Counted from the stretch's first letter, positions 12,491 through 25,025 are shown. The stretch is DNA of 64,000 nucleotides from Chlorophyllum brunneum (GCA_963576785.1 OY756145.1:1054001-1118000), one strand, 5' to 3'. Made by a program: numbers and translations. The notes: generated by a model not told the origin, from the sequence alone.

Positions 12491-15400
12491 TTATCCAATT
12501 CCCTGAGGAATGGATGGGAAGGCAAACACCTGAGGGTTCATCTTCAAGAACTTGACAAGGGCACCCAGTGTAGCAGGGTACCCCCTAGAAATGTCAAACC
12601 TCAGACAAGAGGTAAGAATATGCACACAAGACTTGAAGGGAGCCCTGTATGGACACCAGAATGGTTTGTCCTGGAAGAACCAAGACCTGTAGGCCCCGAT
12701 AGGTGCATGGTTGAGTATAACTCTACACATGTGGGCAGACAGCGAGTTGGACTCTACTGTGGCAGAAGGCAGCCACAAACCTCCATTAAGGTAAGTAGGC
12801 TGGAGAGGCTTACCATTATGCCCTTCGAGAGCCATAAATTGGCTTTCCAAGTAAGCAGGATCCTGGAATCAAGTGATCCAGGCATCCTGGCATGATTTGA
12901 CAACCTTCTGCCAAAGGGAGTCAAAGGAGGTTTGTGGACAGGAACCCGCAGTGACCTGAAGCTCAGTACCATAAATGGCCCACTTCTCAGATGAGTAGGT
13001 GTGCCAAATGTGAAGGGAGCATTTGGAGTGACCCTCAAACCACTCCAGAAGAGCATTACACATGGCAAGCAAGTGAGCCTGACCAGAGTGAATGGAGGGG
13101 TCCACTACCCTCCTAGCTGAGCCAAGGGAGTCAGTGAACAGGACAATGGAGTCACAGTCAGAGAGGCTGGTAGCCTTCCCAACTGTGATCTGGATAGCAT
13201 ACAGCTCTACATCAGGAGCTGTCACTTGGCCCACCGCATGTCTCATCTGAAAGACATGCCGGCCTGACCAGTAGATCTGGGCAGCAGAAACTGCCTGGAA
13301 TTTCCCCCGCAGTGGCAGACTCACATCCATTGCCACAGTGAGAACCCAAGGATTGGTATTAGTACATTCCAAAGTACTGTTCAGATGCCTCATATGCACA
13401 GCTCTCTCATCACAAGAATGAGGAGAGTCATGGAAGGATACCTAGGCCACAAAACAGTCCAGGAGATGGTGACCAGGCTGAGCCACTGTGGAGCAGGGGT
13501 CAAACTGTTCAGTGAGGGATGGGAGTGCAGAAACAGCTTCCATAAGGGAACCCTTGACCTGCCTGACTAGATGGTCAGACAAGAGGGAGATAGAGAGGGG
13601 GTGTGGAGGGGCACTCTTGGCATTTGGATAATCGAGGAGAGATTGGAGAGGGTGGGTATTGGAGAGGGTGGTGAGACAGTAGTTCACTCTTGAGGCCAGC
13701 TTCTTCAGATGGAGGTGGATGGGGATGAGACCAGTGAGGGCTTTGGTGCTGCCAGAGGGGAAGGTGCGGAATGCACTGGTAATCCACAATGTAGCCTTAC
13801 ATTGCATAGTATTGAGGGATTTGAGAAGGCCCTTACACCAAGCCTTGTCAAAATACCACAGATGGAAGCCATATGTTGCAATAGGCATGACGCATGACCT
13901 GAAGAGGAGCCACTTCTGCTTAGGGGTCAGACCATGGGAGGAATTGCCAAGCATCTCCATTGCTTTCATAGTGGAGAGAGCCTTGGTAGAGTAATGTTGA
14001 ATGTGCTCCTGAAAATTCAGGGCACGGTCGAAGTAAAAGCCCAGGTACCTCCAGTAGGTCTTAGGGCAAAGAGGAGTATCCCCTGTAAACGGACCGAAGC
14101 CCAAGTCAAGGGGGGGATTAATGTTCCCAGGCTTCCTGAAGAAGTGAAAAAGCTTGGACTTGTCATGCTCCATGACAAGTGTGAATGCTACAAAGAGATT
14201 GAAGATAACAATGTATGCCCCCTTGAGGTTGTCCAAGTTCTCATCCCAGGTTTTAGCCTGGGCAATGACAGTCCCATTGTTGACATATGATAACAGAGTA
14301 CTCCCAGGGGAAGTAATCCATAGGTTGAAAACCTTCATAAGAGGGGCAATATAGAGGCCAGAGAGGACTGGGGACATGGCAGAGCCCTGTCCAACACCCA
14401 CATCTGCACCCCAGGGATTAGAGGAGAAGCTGTTCCATGTGTAAACAGTAGAATGGCCCACCAAGTATGAAGCAAAAAAGGTCCTCACATTCAGTAGGAA
14501 CCCCTGCTTGGCAAGTATGGCCATAAGTATCTCATGGTTCAAAGAGGGAAAAACTGAGCAATGTCAAAAGTGACCACCCTCGTCTTGAGACCTTTAGCCC
14601 ACCCAGCACAAACCAGGTGGGTAAGGAACAACCCGGCATCCTCAGTGGAATGCTGGCAGATGCCTCCAAGGTAATGGGAATGAAAGATGTTATGTCTAAT
14701 GGCATCAAACTGGATTTGGTTGGAAAGCATTTTCTCAACCAGTTTACTAAGTGTGTTCAGGAGGACAATAGGCCTGAATGCCTTGGGGGTAGAGTAGGAG
14801 GGCTTCCCCAGTTTTGGAATGATAACTGAGAGCAACTCCTTAAAGCTGCGGGACCAGTGACCTACCATAAGGCAGGCATTGGCCAAGTGCAGGAACACTG
14901 TCAAGCAATCTTCATCGATGACAATGCACTTGAGGTGGGACCATATAACACAGTCTGGCCCCAGAGAGGACATATTAGAGCAGGAGAACAGAGCCTCCAT
15001 GAGCTCCAATGCTGAAAAAGAAGTCCACTCCCTGACTAGAAGGTTGGGGAGGGGGTCAAGAACAGACATGTCACACTGCTGATCAGCAGCAGAGGAGTAT
15101 GCCTCATCCCACCAGGGATGAGTGTGGCAAGTAATCCAGATCTCCTTTGAGTGGTGGGTCCACACATCAGAGAATGCTTCAGCCATGGCAGATGCCAAGG
15201 CATTCACTTGTTCCGGGGATTCCAGAGAGGGATGATCACAAAGATTGGTCACCTTATCGATGACATGTCCCAAGAAGGCCTCCTCTTCATTGGAGCCCTT
15301 CGGGAGCACAGACTTGATGACCCCAATGTCCATGGAAGCAATGGAAAGGGTAATGGTCAATGGAACATAATCCGAAGTACTCTGGAGAGATACATCCCAA

Positions 15401-16707
15401 TAAGGAAAAATCCTTGATACATCGGGAGAAGAGATGAACACCAGATCAATCACCGATGGGTGAAGATCTGGGTTGTGGGAAATAAATGTCGGACCTGGGT
15501 TGGTTGGCATAACCAAATTGAGACCAAGATTGCAGCTCATCTCCATGAGCTTATGAGCTGTCGTTCAATGATGCAGAACCTCAGGGTCCCACTCTGAAGA
15601 ATGACAGTTAAAGTCCCCACTCATAAATGTTGAGGAAACGACCATAACGAGTTGTTTGCTGGGGGCAGTAGTAAATGCAGTAGGAGAGAACATAGAGTCT
15701 ACTCACCAAGATAATAAGCTTCTATCTGATACCTGTAGAAAGGTAATTTGGATAGACAGATATTAGTAATGAAATGGTCGGTGTCAGAGGTAGATAAGTT
15801 GTAGTCAAGTAGATTGAGACTGGTGTTGTACTCAAGAAGATAAGCGATGATGAAGAAGTTGTTCGATTGAACAAGATGCAGAACTAGGTCTGCTACATGG
15901 GGTTTATATACATATTGAAACATAGGTGAGTCATACTACATAAAATACTAGTTATGCATGGATTGTTCCTTATGACTCCCTTTAACTGTGGCGTAGTGCC
16001 TGTGGAGTACTGCGGAACGTAGTATCTAGTCATTGGTACTATGTAGAATAATCTATCAAGTACTTATGACTCTCATCATATGCAGAGCAACTCATAGGAA
16101 GTTACTATGGAATGAAGTTAATAGAAAGTAACGGATCAGTCTATTATTATCATAATGACTTCATAGTCTATTTCTAGAATATGTCCGAAACTTCAACAAT
16201 AAAGTCAAATGGGGGAAGAACATCAACCTTCCCATGAAGGAAGTTGATGGCATTATGTTGATCATCTGAATAGACAATTAGGAAGTTGTAAGCCTTTGTA
16301 TCAGTAAAGAGCATCAGTACAAGGATATCAGGGTGATTAATGAGGTCCCTCCTCATTGATGGCCTTAGACATTGCAACCAAGTGTGAACATAAGCTATCA
16401 CTCGGGGCTGGGACCCCTGGGTAGGGGGACGTATCACCATAAGCCAGTCAGGGTGCTTAGGTACACCAATAACATTGTTCCCTTCCACATCAGTGGTTGA
16501 GGGAGCAGAGTGAATGAACCTCCACGGAGGTTCCTGGAAAAAGAGAATATCAAAATCATCTTTCAATTTCTTGAGTAGCATATCAACATATACAAAAGAT
16601 TTTGCAACATTGAATATAAATACCCTAACGCCCTCCAGATAGTCCAGGTTGTTTCTAGATATAAGAGGGGTTATGAGGGGGGATGGGAGAGTGATGACGT
16701 CTGTCAC
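12491..16707 (-). pseudogene. LINE-A ORF2 (copy A2), decayed and interrupted
   Basis: Minus-strand order: endonuclease N-terminus (16,707-16,204; FFQEPPWRFIHSAPSTT), solo LTR (15,628-16,198), endonuclease C-terminus (15,546 on; HNPDLHPSVIDLVFIS), a near in-frame deletion of about 80 codons that joins HPWWDEA to SSAADQQ (about 15,095), reverse transcriptase with FDIAQFFPL (14,540), GQGSAMSPVLSGLY (14,370) and YVNN (14,275; both catalytic Asp lost), thumb, RNase H (13,399-12,869; VAMDVSLPL, DVELYA, LFTDSLGSA), shared TGA (12,869-12,871) and C-terminal domain (12,850-12,491). One 366-codon stretch (13,442-14,542) is still open. Not active. Confidence 0.87.
15628..16198 (-). repeat. Solo LTR, 571 bp, with 5 bp duplication ATAAA
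   Basis: The insertion splits the LINE-A endonuclease. It starts TGTTGA and ends TCAACA (perfect 6 bp terminal inverted repeat) and is flanked by ATAAA at 15,623-15,627 and 16,199-16,203. The intact site in copy A4 (about 27,445-27,470) holds ATAAA once. On the minus strand a TATATAAACCC box (about 15,905) precedes an A/T-mixed leader, which suggests the LTR promoter reads that way. There is no coding content; the ORF at 15,699-15,923 is chance. It was left by recombination between the two LTRs of an unseen retrotransposon. Confidence 0.9.
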
Positions 16708-16714
16708 ACACCTC

Positions 16715-18632
16715 TCAATAGCGGGCTGTCAGCCAGGTCCGGTTATGCTTATGATTCCAGAAAGTGCACTTTCTGGAATTGGTGGGGTGCTCCTTCTTGC
16801 AGTTATGACAATGAGGAGGGTGGGGGCATGGTTGATCAGCAGGGGTAGCAGGAACCAGAGGCATAGCCTTTGGTTGCCCCTTATAACACAATACAAAAGT
16901 GCAGTGGTTGGCACAGGAGTGTGCACCACCACAGTTGGGACATGCAGGGCCATCAGCCTTGTACCAGGAGGAGGCATGGCCCCACTTGTAACAGCGGGTA
17001 CACAGTGACTCATTATGATGGAGGTTAGCAGAGAGTATTATGCATTGCTTGTTCCCAAACATGATCTTCTTGTTCAGAGGACCAAGAGCACGGGTACCCC
17101 TCATGGAGTCCCAGATGTCAAAGAATGCTGTACAGGAGTCGGACATCTTGGAGTTGCATACCAGTCTTGGGGGACCCTTAAGACTGATGAGAGAAGCATA
17201 CACCAACAAGGTAGGAACCTCCTTGACGTCTGCTGGGGTACATTGAACTCCAGTGGTAGAGTTTTTGAGATAGGGGATGTCAACCACATGGAGGTACAAC
17301 ACCAAAGAGGGGAGTCCAATCCAGAAGGGGGCTCCTGGAGGGGACAAACGTTTGACCAATGCCCTAAAGATCTCAATATCCTTGGTCATGGCAAGCTTGT
17401 TGGTGGCCATGGAGTAGCCATTATATGCAAGCATAGTACCTTCCACAATCAGAGAGCTTCTCCCAGCCTTTAATACCTTACAGGCCTGCTGGGTAAGAGT
17501 ATGGAGACCAGCCAAAGCATTCAACTTATCTTCATAGGAGACTAGGACCTACTTACACAACAGTCCAGGAATTGTGAATGCTGGCTTCTTAGGGTGAGCA
17601 TTGGACGAGGGAGGTTGCTTTGCAGCCTCGGCTTGTGTATGAAGTCCGAGTAACTGCTTTGCAGAAAGGTGGGGGAAGGCCACTTTCAACAAAGAGAGTG
17701 GGTCTATCCCAGGTTTGGCCAAGGCCAGTTGTTTTGCTGCAGCCAAGTAAGCCTTCTGTCCTGGCTTGGGCTTCAAAGTGAGCATAGAGGGAGGAGGTCC
17801 AGAGGGCCTCTTGTAGGGGACCTGAGGCTTTGTAGGAGCCTTCATAGGTTGGATGGGTACCTTCCCCTTAGGGTCCGTGTATGGGCATTTGACTGGAGTC
17901 TTCTCCAGGTCCATAAGGTTGTCCTCCTCCTGCACAGGGGGCCTGCACTGGGGGGGGGCTGAGGGTGAAAGGCCCTGGTACCCTGGGAGGGGTAGCCAGG
18001 GGCCTGAAAGTCACCACTGGGAGAGCAGGAAACACCGAAGTGATTGAGTCCCTCAGAGAGAGAGAGTCACTTGCCTCTGTGTAGGTTTCACGCCATATAG
18101 GGGAGGATGCTACTGTCTGGACTATCTCAGATAGTCAAGAGGCAATGGGACAGAAGGACAGAATGTCCTCCTGGGGAATGAGATGTGCTGTCTTCATAAA
18201 GTTGGCGATAATCTCGAGCGACCATTGGATTGCATTGGCATCCTCTCTAGCACTAATGTTAATGCCCAGGATAGAGAGGGGGGCAGCAGTGGGCTCCTTC
18301 TGGTCATGCTGTTCCATATCCTCCGGGGAGGCAGGGGGAGGGGAAGATGGGGGGAGGGATGAAGCCCTGGCTTCTGTGCCAGGAGCTGGGATAGGTCAAG
18401 AGGGGGTTGGGAACTCATGTCATGACAGAGTGTAACCCCTCTGTTAAAGGAAAACCACGGGGGCATAGGTATCCCTGGCACTGCTGCCATAGGGGGGAAT
18501 ACTCAGGGAGTAAGGGCCTGGGGTAGACCTGGGGGGAGGACTAACCGCTGCCTCAAAGGCAGTAGTCATATCATTATCATCTGAGGAGGCTGCCCAATGA
18601 GCACTGGTCCTCCTCCTCAAACTATGGGAAGG
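16715..18632 (-). pseudogene. LINE-A ORF1 (gag-like, zinc knuckles), copy A2
   Basis: Minus-strand gag-like protein in three open blocks. The N-terminal Pro/Ser-rich part includes ILGINISAREDANAIQ (18,240). The middle block starts MQEEDNLMDLEKTPVK (17,935-17,549). The C-terminal block of 269 codons (17,524-16,715) ends in three Cys/His knuckles (CTRCYKWGH, CPNCGGAHSCANHC, CHNCKKEHPTNSRKC). The blocks are separated by a frame change at a nine-G run (17,950-17,958) and a TAG stop just upstream of LNALAGLHTLTQQ. Both breaks are shared with copy A4. Likely role: binding the element RNA. Confidence 0.82.
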
Positions 18633-18766
18633 TATGGGGGCTACAAGCCCGTATGGTAATCTGTGCTTGAAGCGCTCGCTGTCTGGGACATGGAGGACAT
18701 TAGAAGGGTCAACAAGGGGGTGATCACATGATCAACAGGTGGAAGTACTGGAAAAAGAAGGATGGC

Positions 18767-19096
18767 ACCGCTTGTGGGAGTTGGATAACGTGACGCGGCC
18801 CCTGCTAGCTCCTCACATCTCTGATGTGTGTAGGAGTTAATTGCAAATTGATGCATACTCTCCCTAGGGAGGGGATGCTAGGGGTCACTTATCATTTTGG
18901 TCTAGGTCATGCATTCATGCATGTTTCCATGACCATTCACCTAGACTGCCTGTTGGCAGTCTATTTCAGCCAGGGGAGAGCCCATCTTCAAGTACCTTCT
19001 ATTGTATGTACATGTCATAGTCGATACAGGTAGACTGTGATTGTGCACTACCTTAAACATGATGATTTTTTTTTTAAAAAAAAAAAAAAAAAAAAC
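18767..19096 (+). mobile_element. LINE-B 3' end with poly(A)
   Basis: Starts at cgcttgtgggagttggataac (last ORF2 codons and TAA) and contains the whole LINE-B 3'UTR, ending accttaaacatgatg plus a mixed T/A run and poly(A). It has no coding capacity. The remaining ORF2 part of a LINE-B with the matching break is inverted at 11,042, on the other side of LINE-A copy A2. Confidence 0.85.
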
Positions 19097-19246
19097 TGAC
19101 TAATGTTGCCACCTGGACTGCTCCCCTACAGCCAGCAAAGGCTCAGAAAAGACATGGGCCCATGAGAGAGAGCCTGAGAAACAAATGGTGCAATAAGGAA
19201 AGGGAAGTGAAAAAGTAATGGTGGTGGTAACAAGTCAAGGAGCAAT
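19097..19246 (-). repeat. N-module 5' arm, truncated
   Basis: First 150 bp of the N-module on the minus strand, from the 5' end (19,246) to ...ttagtcagt (19,097), where LINE-B poly(A) abuts. The truncation point is within a base or two of the site at which a LINE-A inserted into another N-module (50,073). Confidence 0.85.
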
Positions 19247-19920
19247 GAAGAGCTTGCTTGGCAGAACCAATAGAGTCTGTAAAGACTGCAATATGTACAG
19301 CCTCAGAAACTGCTGCAACAGTTCCCAAAGCCATACAAATGGTGAAAAGTTCAGTATCTGGGGCTGTAACCTTGCCAGCTGGGTGACACAATGCATGAAG
19401 CAGATGTGTCCCCCTATAAATATGGGTAGCCAAAACTGCCTGGTAGTCCCCAATCAACAGCAGACTTGCATCCATTGCTGCATAGACAACCTGTCTGTCC
19501 TCACAATACTCACAAAGAGTATTATCAAGCAAATCCACTTGACAACCCACTGGGTTTCCACTGAGTGAGGTACCATACATTTTAAAAGTCACCTGGGCTG
19601 TGTAGCAATCCAGGAGACAAGAACCTGGTGACACTTTGAGCACAAACAGCTTGAACATCTCCATTAACTCTGGCAAACACGAGTTTGCCTCAATGACCAG
19701 CCCCTTGACCTTAACCGCCTGAGTGGAGGTCATGAGGGCAATTGATCTGGGGTGTGGAACACATCCTACAGTTTACTGATATCCCATAATGGAACAAATG
19801 GGGTGATTCTCAGAAAGAGTGGCTACCCTGTGGACTGTATAGGTAGCCAGTTTCTTGAGATGAAGATGGATGGGGATGAGGCCAGCTCCCATACATGGAG
19901 CCCTTGCAGGCAAACTCCCA
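19247..19920 (-). mobile_element. LINE-B RNase H fragment capped by the N-module 3' end
   Basis: Minus strand: the last ~30 bp of the N-module (19,888-19,918; gcctgcaagggctccatgta) is joined to LINE-B at the codons for LAGLIPIHLH and runs to DSIGSAKQAL (19,247). RNase H residues are visible: D in YAAMDASLLL, E in DTELFTICMAL, D in VFTDSIGSA. There is no 3' end or poly(A). It abuts 5' ends of N-modules on both sides, so this is another N-module palindrome with a LINE spacer. Confidence 0.8.
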
Positions 19921-19924
19921 CATC

Positions 19925-22198
19925 ATTGCTCCTTGACTTGTTACCACCACTATCACTTCTTCACTTCCCTTTTCTCCCTGCACCATTTGTTTCTCAGGCT
20001 CTCTCTCATGGGCCCGTGTCTTTTCTGAGCCTTTGCTGGCTGTAGGGGAGCGGTCTGGGTGGCAATGTTAGTTGGTCAATGGGTGGTGTGCCCTTGGTGA
20101 AGGCGATTAAAGGTGGGCATATTCCCACCGTTCATCTGACTGATGCCTATACAAATAGATTGACAAGGTGGCCCCTTGGTAAAGGGTCTTAATGGCTGGG
20201 ATACTGGCCACCTTGCTTGCTCGTACTTGCTAGGTTGCCAGTGGTAGTAGCCCTTCTATCAAGCCAATGATGTTACAGTCCTGTATAGGGTTCACATGGC
20301 AGTTTGAACCTCTGCTGCAGCTCAAGTCCAGCTAGCATCTCAAGACTGGGTTATTCTGGCTAATGATGGACATCTGGGCCTACCCCTAATTGTGCTTGCA
20401 CATTAGTGGGGAGCATGCTGAAAAAAGCTACCCTATTGCACCTGAAAGGGACCGAAAGGATAAGAGACAGTAACAGGGGTATAGAGGTGAAAACAAGCCA
20501 ACTGAAAGGACAGGCCACCCCCCACCAGTGTTGCCATGCCTTTGGGAACCCCTCTGGGGGTAGCGCCTGGTCATTAGTAGGGATACGCCAAACTCTAGGA
20601 CACTGGGTGGGTACAGGTTGACATGGGGAAACTCGGGTTGATTGGCACTCATTCCACAGATTGCTTAGTAACCCATTCCGTGGGTTGCTTATGTGATCCA
20701 ATGTGAACACCACCATGGTAGCGCCCCCTGCGAGATGGAGATCCCTGCCAATATTAGCATACGGATTTGTGCCCAAAGACAAGTTGTCTCCTCTAGGGGT
20801 AGGGCATAGCAAAAGCAGCTGCAGGGGAATAGGAAGCTAGTCCAGGGGTTGCGCCTTGGTGGTATGCCTTTGTGGCCTCTGCCTGCCCAACTAGTGGACC
20901 ATAGCAGGCTGTTTACTGGGAGTGTGCTGAAAAAAGCTGCCCGGTTACTGAGAAGGAGTGGCCCAGCTCAAGAGGTCTAGATCCTCCATCGATGGGTCTC
21001 TGTCAACAATGGAGTGTACCCGTTTAAGTTGATACCATGTAAGTAGTCTGGATTTGGGGTGGCAACATGCACAGTCATGCGGTGAGATCCTGTCCATGCA
21101 CCATATAGGAAGGATGCCTCAAGCAAATGGTGGGCTGGTCCTCAGGGATACTACGCTCTCTCAGTAGCGGGGTGTCTGCCCAAGCTAAAGGCTCTAGGTC
21201 TTAGAAGGGAGGGGCAAAGTCCCTGCAACATGGCCAGATGCAACACCAATATGGGAGCCTGGGAACATGCTAGGCATTCTACGGGCACATGCCGTCTCAA
21301 GACCCCTGTCTCTGGGCTGCTAGGAGTTTGCCTGCAAGGGGCTCCATGTACGGAAACCGCTCCCTCACTTTCTGGTCTGTTCCATCCTCGGTGAAATGGT
21401 CCATTCATCAGGAGGTGCATTTATTTGCCACTGATCTTCAGGTCGCCGCTGGACACAGTCCAGCAACATCTATCAATGCACTGTGTAAGCTCAATGTAGC
21501 AACTATTCAGAAGGCCTGGAGGGTTACCTTCCAGGACTCCTCTTATTGCGGTTCTAACTTCCTTGCTCTCAAGGACAGTAAGAACAAAGCTCTACAGCCA
21601 ACGTACCTCCATGGGGGTTCGTGACTTCCTTCTTTTCCCTCTCTGTCCATTGTGACAAGAGCGAACCGTGCCATTCTCGGGCATGCACCAACCAGCAAGT
21701 ATTGCTTCCAGTTTCATCCTCTAGAGCCTGTCGGCTGTGAGTGTAGGGCTCCTTTGGAGCCCCACATGTGCTCTTGTCCTTTGTACAAGAGATGTCATGG
21801 CCTGCCAGTCTCTATTGACCAGCTGGTAGGTTTCCTTAGGTACAACCCTTTAGCATTTGTGTTTAGGTCTAACACACCACTTGTGGGAGTTGGATAACAC
21901 GACATGGCCCCTGCTAGCTCCCCACATCTCCAACGTGTGTAGGAGTTAATTGCGAATTGGCACATACTCTCCCTAGGGAGGGGAGGCTAGGGGTTGCTCA
22001 TCATTCTGGTCTAGGATTTGTGTATCCGTGTATGTTTCTGCGACTGTTTACCCAGACTGCCTGTCAGTAGTCTAGTTTGGCTAGGGAAGAGCCTGTCTTC
22101 TTTTACCTACCTTTGTAGCCTACATGTCATAGTAGATACAGGTGGACTGTGATCGCATACTACCTTAAACATGTTGATTTAAAAAAAAAAAAAAAAAA
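19925..22198 (+). mobile_element. N-module/LINE-B composite with poly(A)
   Basis: Full N-module (19,925-21,353; CTGAAAAAAGC boxes near 20,417 and 20,929) joined in sense to LINE-B inside RNase H (21,354, codons for RSLTFWSVPSS) and running through the C-terminal domain (CECRAPLEPHMCSC) and 3'UTR to poly(A) at 22,181-22,198. The LINE-B part is only about 0.84 kb and lacks endonuclease and reverse transcriptase, so it could only have moved in trans. Stops include TGA 21,622. No TSD identified. Confidence 0.88.
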
Positions 22199-23467
22199 GA
22201 ACGGTTCATCCTGGAAGAACCGAGACCTGTAGGCCCCAATAGGTGCATGGTTGAGTATAACTCTACACATGCGGGCAGACAGCAAGTTAGACTCTGTTAT
22301 GGTGGAGGGCAGCCACGAACCTCTATTGAGGTAAGTGGGCTGGAGGGGCTTACCATTGCACCCTTCGAGAGCCATAAATTGGCTTCCCAAGTAAGCAGGA
22401 TCCTGGAATCAAGTGATCCAGGCATCCTGGCATGATTTGACAACCTTCTGCCGAAGGGAGTCAAGGGAGGTTTGCAGACGAGAACCCGCAGCAACCTGGA
22501 GCTCGGTATAGTATTGGTGTACAGTACCATGAATGGCCCACTTCTCAGACAAGTAAGTGTGCCAGATATGAAGGGAGTGCTTAGGGTGACCCTCAAACCA
22601 CTCCATAATAGCATTACAGATGGCAAGCAAATGAGCTTGACCAGAGTGAACGGAGGGGTCCACCACTCTCCTGGCAGAACCAAGGGAGTCAGTGAACAGG
22701 ACAATGGAGTTGCAGTCAGGGAGGCTGGTAGCCTTCCCAACTGTGATCTGGATAGCATACAGCTCCACATCAGGAGCTGTCACCCGGCCCACCGCATGTC
22801 TTGTCTGAAAGACACACCAGCCTGACTGGTAGATCTGGGCAGCAGAAACTGCCTGGAATTCCCCCCACAGTGGCAGACTTGTGTCTGTTGCCACAGTGAG
22901 AACCTGAGGATTGGCATTAGCATGTTCCAAAGTGCTGTTCAGATGCCTCATATGCATAGCTCTCTCATTCCGAGAATGAGGAGAGTTGTGGAAGGATACC
23001 TGGGCTGCAAAATGGTCCAGGAGATGGTGACCAGGCTGAGCCACTACAGAGCAGGGGTCAAACTGTTCAGTGAGGGATGGGAGTATGGAGATGGCTTCCA
23101 TAAGGGAACCCTTGACCTACCTGACAAGATGGTCAGACAAGAGGGAGATGGAGACGGGGTGTGGGGGGGCATCCTTGGCATTCGGACAATCAAAGAGGGA
23201 TTGGATAGGGTGGGTATCGGAGAGGGTGGTGAGATGGTAGTTCACTCTTGAGGCCAGCTTCTTCAGATGGAGGTGGATGGGGATGAGACTAGCAAGGGCT
23301 TTGGTACTGCCAGAGGGGAAGGTGCAGAATACACCGGTGATCCACAATGCAGCCTTATGTTGCATAGTATTGAGGGATTTGAGAAGGCCCTTACACTAAG
23401 CCTTGTCAAAATACCACAGATGGAAGCCATATGATGCAATAGGCATGACGCATGACCTGAAGAGGAG
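22199..23467 (-). mobile_element. LINE-A fragment (RT thumb to C-terminal domain)
   Basis: Minus-strand LINE-A from SCVMPIASYGFHLWYFDKA (23,467) through RNase H (VATDTSLPL, DVELYA, LFTDSLGSA; 23,101-22,409) and the shared TGA (22,409-22,411) into the C-terminal domain, cut at NRFFQDEPF (22,199). It lacks its 3'UTR and poly(A). The RNase H reading frame (230 codons) is still open. Confidence 0.85.
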
Positions 23468-23897
23468 AAACTCCAGGATACTGGGTGGATATGGGTTGAT
23501 GCAGAAAACTTGGGTTGATTGGTGTTTGTTCTGCAGATTGCTTAGTAATCCGTTCTGCAGGTTGCTTATGTGATCCAATGTGAATACCACCCTAGTAGTA
23601 CCCCCTGCGAGATGGAGATCTCCACCAGTATTAGCATGTGGATCCACACCCAAAGACAAGTTGCCTTCTCTGGGGGTAGGGCATAGCAAAAGCAGCTGCA
23701 GGGGAATGGGAAGCTAGTCCAGGGGTTGTGCCTTGGAGGTAAGCCTTTGTGGCCTCTGCCTGCCCAACTAGTGGACTATAGTAGGCTGTTTACTGGGAGC
23801 GCACTGGAAAAAGCTGCCCAGTTACCAAGAAGGAGCAGTCTAGCTTGAGAGGTCTAGATCTTCTATCAATGGGTCTCCGTCAACAATGGAGTGTACC
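23468..23897 (+). repeat. N-module, middle part, split by unit A4
   Basis: Interior N-module sequence from the aactccaggatactggg block to caatggagtgtacc. The missing remainder resumes at 31,376 (caatggggtgtatcc). The two flanks therefore form the target-site duplication of the unit inserted between them. One CTGAAAAAAGC-like box is near 23,805 (mutated to ctggaaaaagc). Confidence 0.85.
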
Positions 23898-24893
23898 ATC
23901 ACTCCTTGACTTGTTACCACTACCACTACTTTTTCCACTTCCTTTCCCTATTGCACCATTTGTCTCCTGGGCTCTCTTTCATGGGCCTGGATCTTTTCTG
24001 AGCCTTTGCTGGCTGTAGGGGGGTGGTCCATGTGGCAATGTTACTTAGTCGATGGGCAGCATGCCCTTGGTAAAGGTGATTAAAGATGGGCATATCCCCA
24101 CCATTCATTGGACTGATGCCTATATACACAGATCAATAGGGCAGCCCCTTGGTAAACGGTCTTAAAGGCTGGGATACTGGCTACCTTGCTCGCTTGTGCT
24201 CACTGGGTCATCAGTGGTAGCAGCTCTTCTAGTAATTCGATAGATTTGCAGTCCCATATAGGGTTCACATATGGGTCTTTACCCTTGCTGCAGGTCAAGT
24301 CCAGCTAGCATCTTGAGGCTGGGTTATCCTGGCTGATGACGGACATCCGGGCCCACCCCCAATCATGCTTGTACATTGGTGGGGAGTATGCTAGAAAAAG
24401 CTACCCTATTGCATCCAAAAGGGACCAAAAGGATAGGGGACAATAAGAGGGGGTATTGAGGTGACAACAAGCTGACCACAAGGACAGGCCACCCCCCACC
24501 AGTGTTGCCATGTTCGGACCCCTTCAAGGGTAGCACCTGGTCATTAGTAGGGATCAGCCAAACTCCGGGGCAGTGGGCAGGTATGGGTTGACTTGGAGAA
24601 ACTCGGGTTGATTAGCGCCTGTTCCATGGAATGCTTAGTAATCCATTCTGTGGGTTGCTCAGGTAATCCAATGTGAACACCACCCTGGTAGCACCCTCTG
24701 CGAGATGGAGATCTCCATCAGTATTAGCACATGGATCCACACCCTAAGACAAGTCACCTCCTAGGAGGTTGGGCATAGCAAAAGTGGCTGTGGGAGAATG
24801 GGAAGCTAGTCCAGGGGTCGCACCTTGGAGGGAGTGCCTAGGGTCTAGAAGCGCCTGGGATTTACACTTCCCTGCCCAACTAGTGGACCATAG
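23898..24893 (+). repeat. N-module part of unit A4 (about 1.0 kb)
   Basis: The 5' two thirds of the N-module, ending at aactagtggaccatag, about 450 bp before the usual N-module end. Here the joint is to the LINE-A 5'UTR (attatcgcttctttt) and not to an internal LINE site. It is non-coding. A box near 24,390 reads ctagaaaaagc. Confidence 0.85.
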
Positions 24894-25025
24894 ATTATCG
24901 CTTCTTTTCCTGGTACTCCTACCTGTCAATCACGTGATCACCCCCTTGTTGACACTCCTAACATCCTCCACGTCCCAGACTGTGAGCGCTCCAAGTGTGG
25001 ATTACCATATGGGCTCATAGCCCCC

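Larger units (their letters stand above)
11939..18766 (-). mobile_element. Near full-length LINE-A (copy A2) with solo LTR
   Basis: Minus-strand LINE-A from its poly(A) (poly(T) at 11,939-11,954) to a 5'UTR ending at about 18,766. Subtracting the 571 bp LTR and its 5 bp duplication gives about 6.25 kb. The 5' end nearly coincides with the LINE-A start in copy A4 (24,894), so both are probably near full length without the N-module. ORF1 is at about 16,715-18,632 and ORF2 at 12,491-16,707, both broken. Elements of this type encode their own endonuclease and reverse transcriptase. Confidence 0.88.

Noticed and set aside
15699..15923. 74-codon ORF in the 571 bp insertion
   Set aside because: It lies inside a solo LTR, overlaps the probable promoter and has no coding features.
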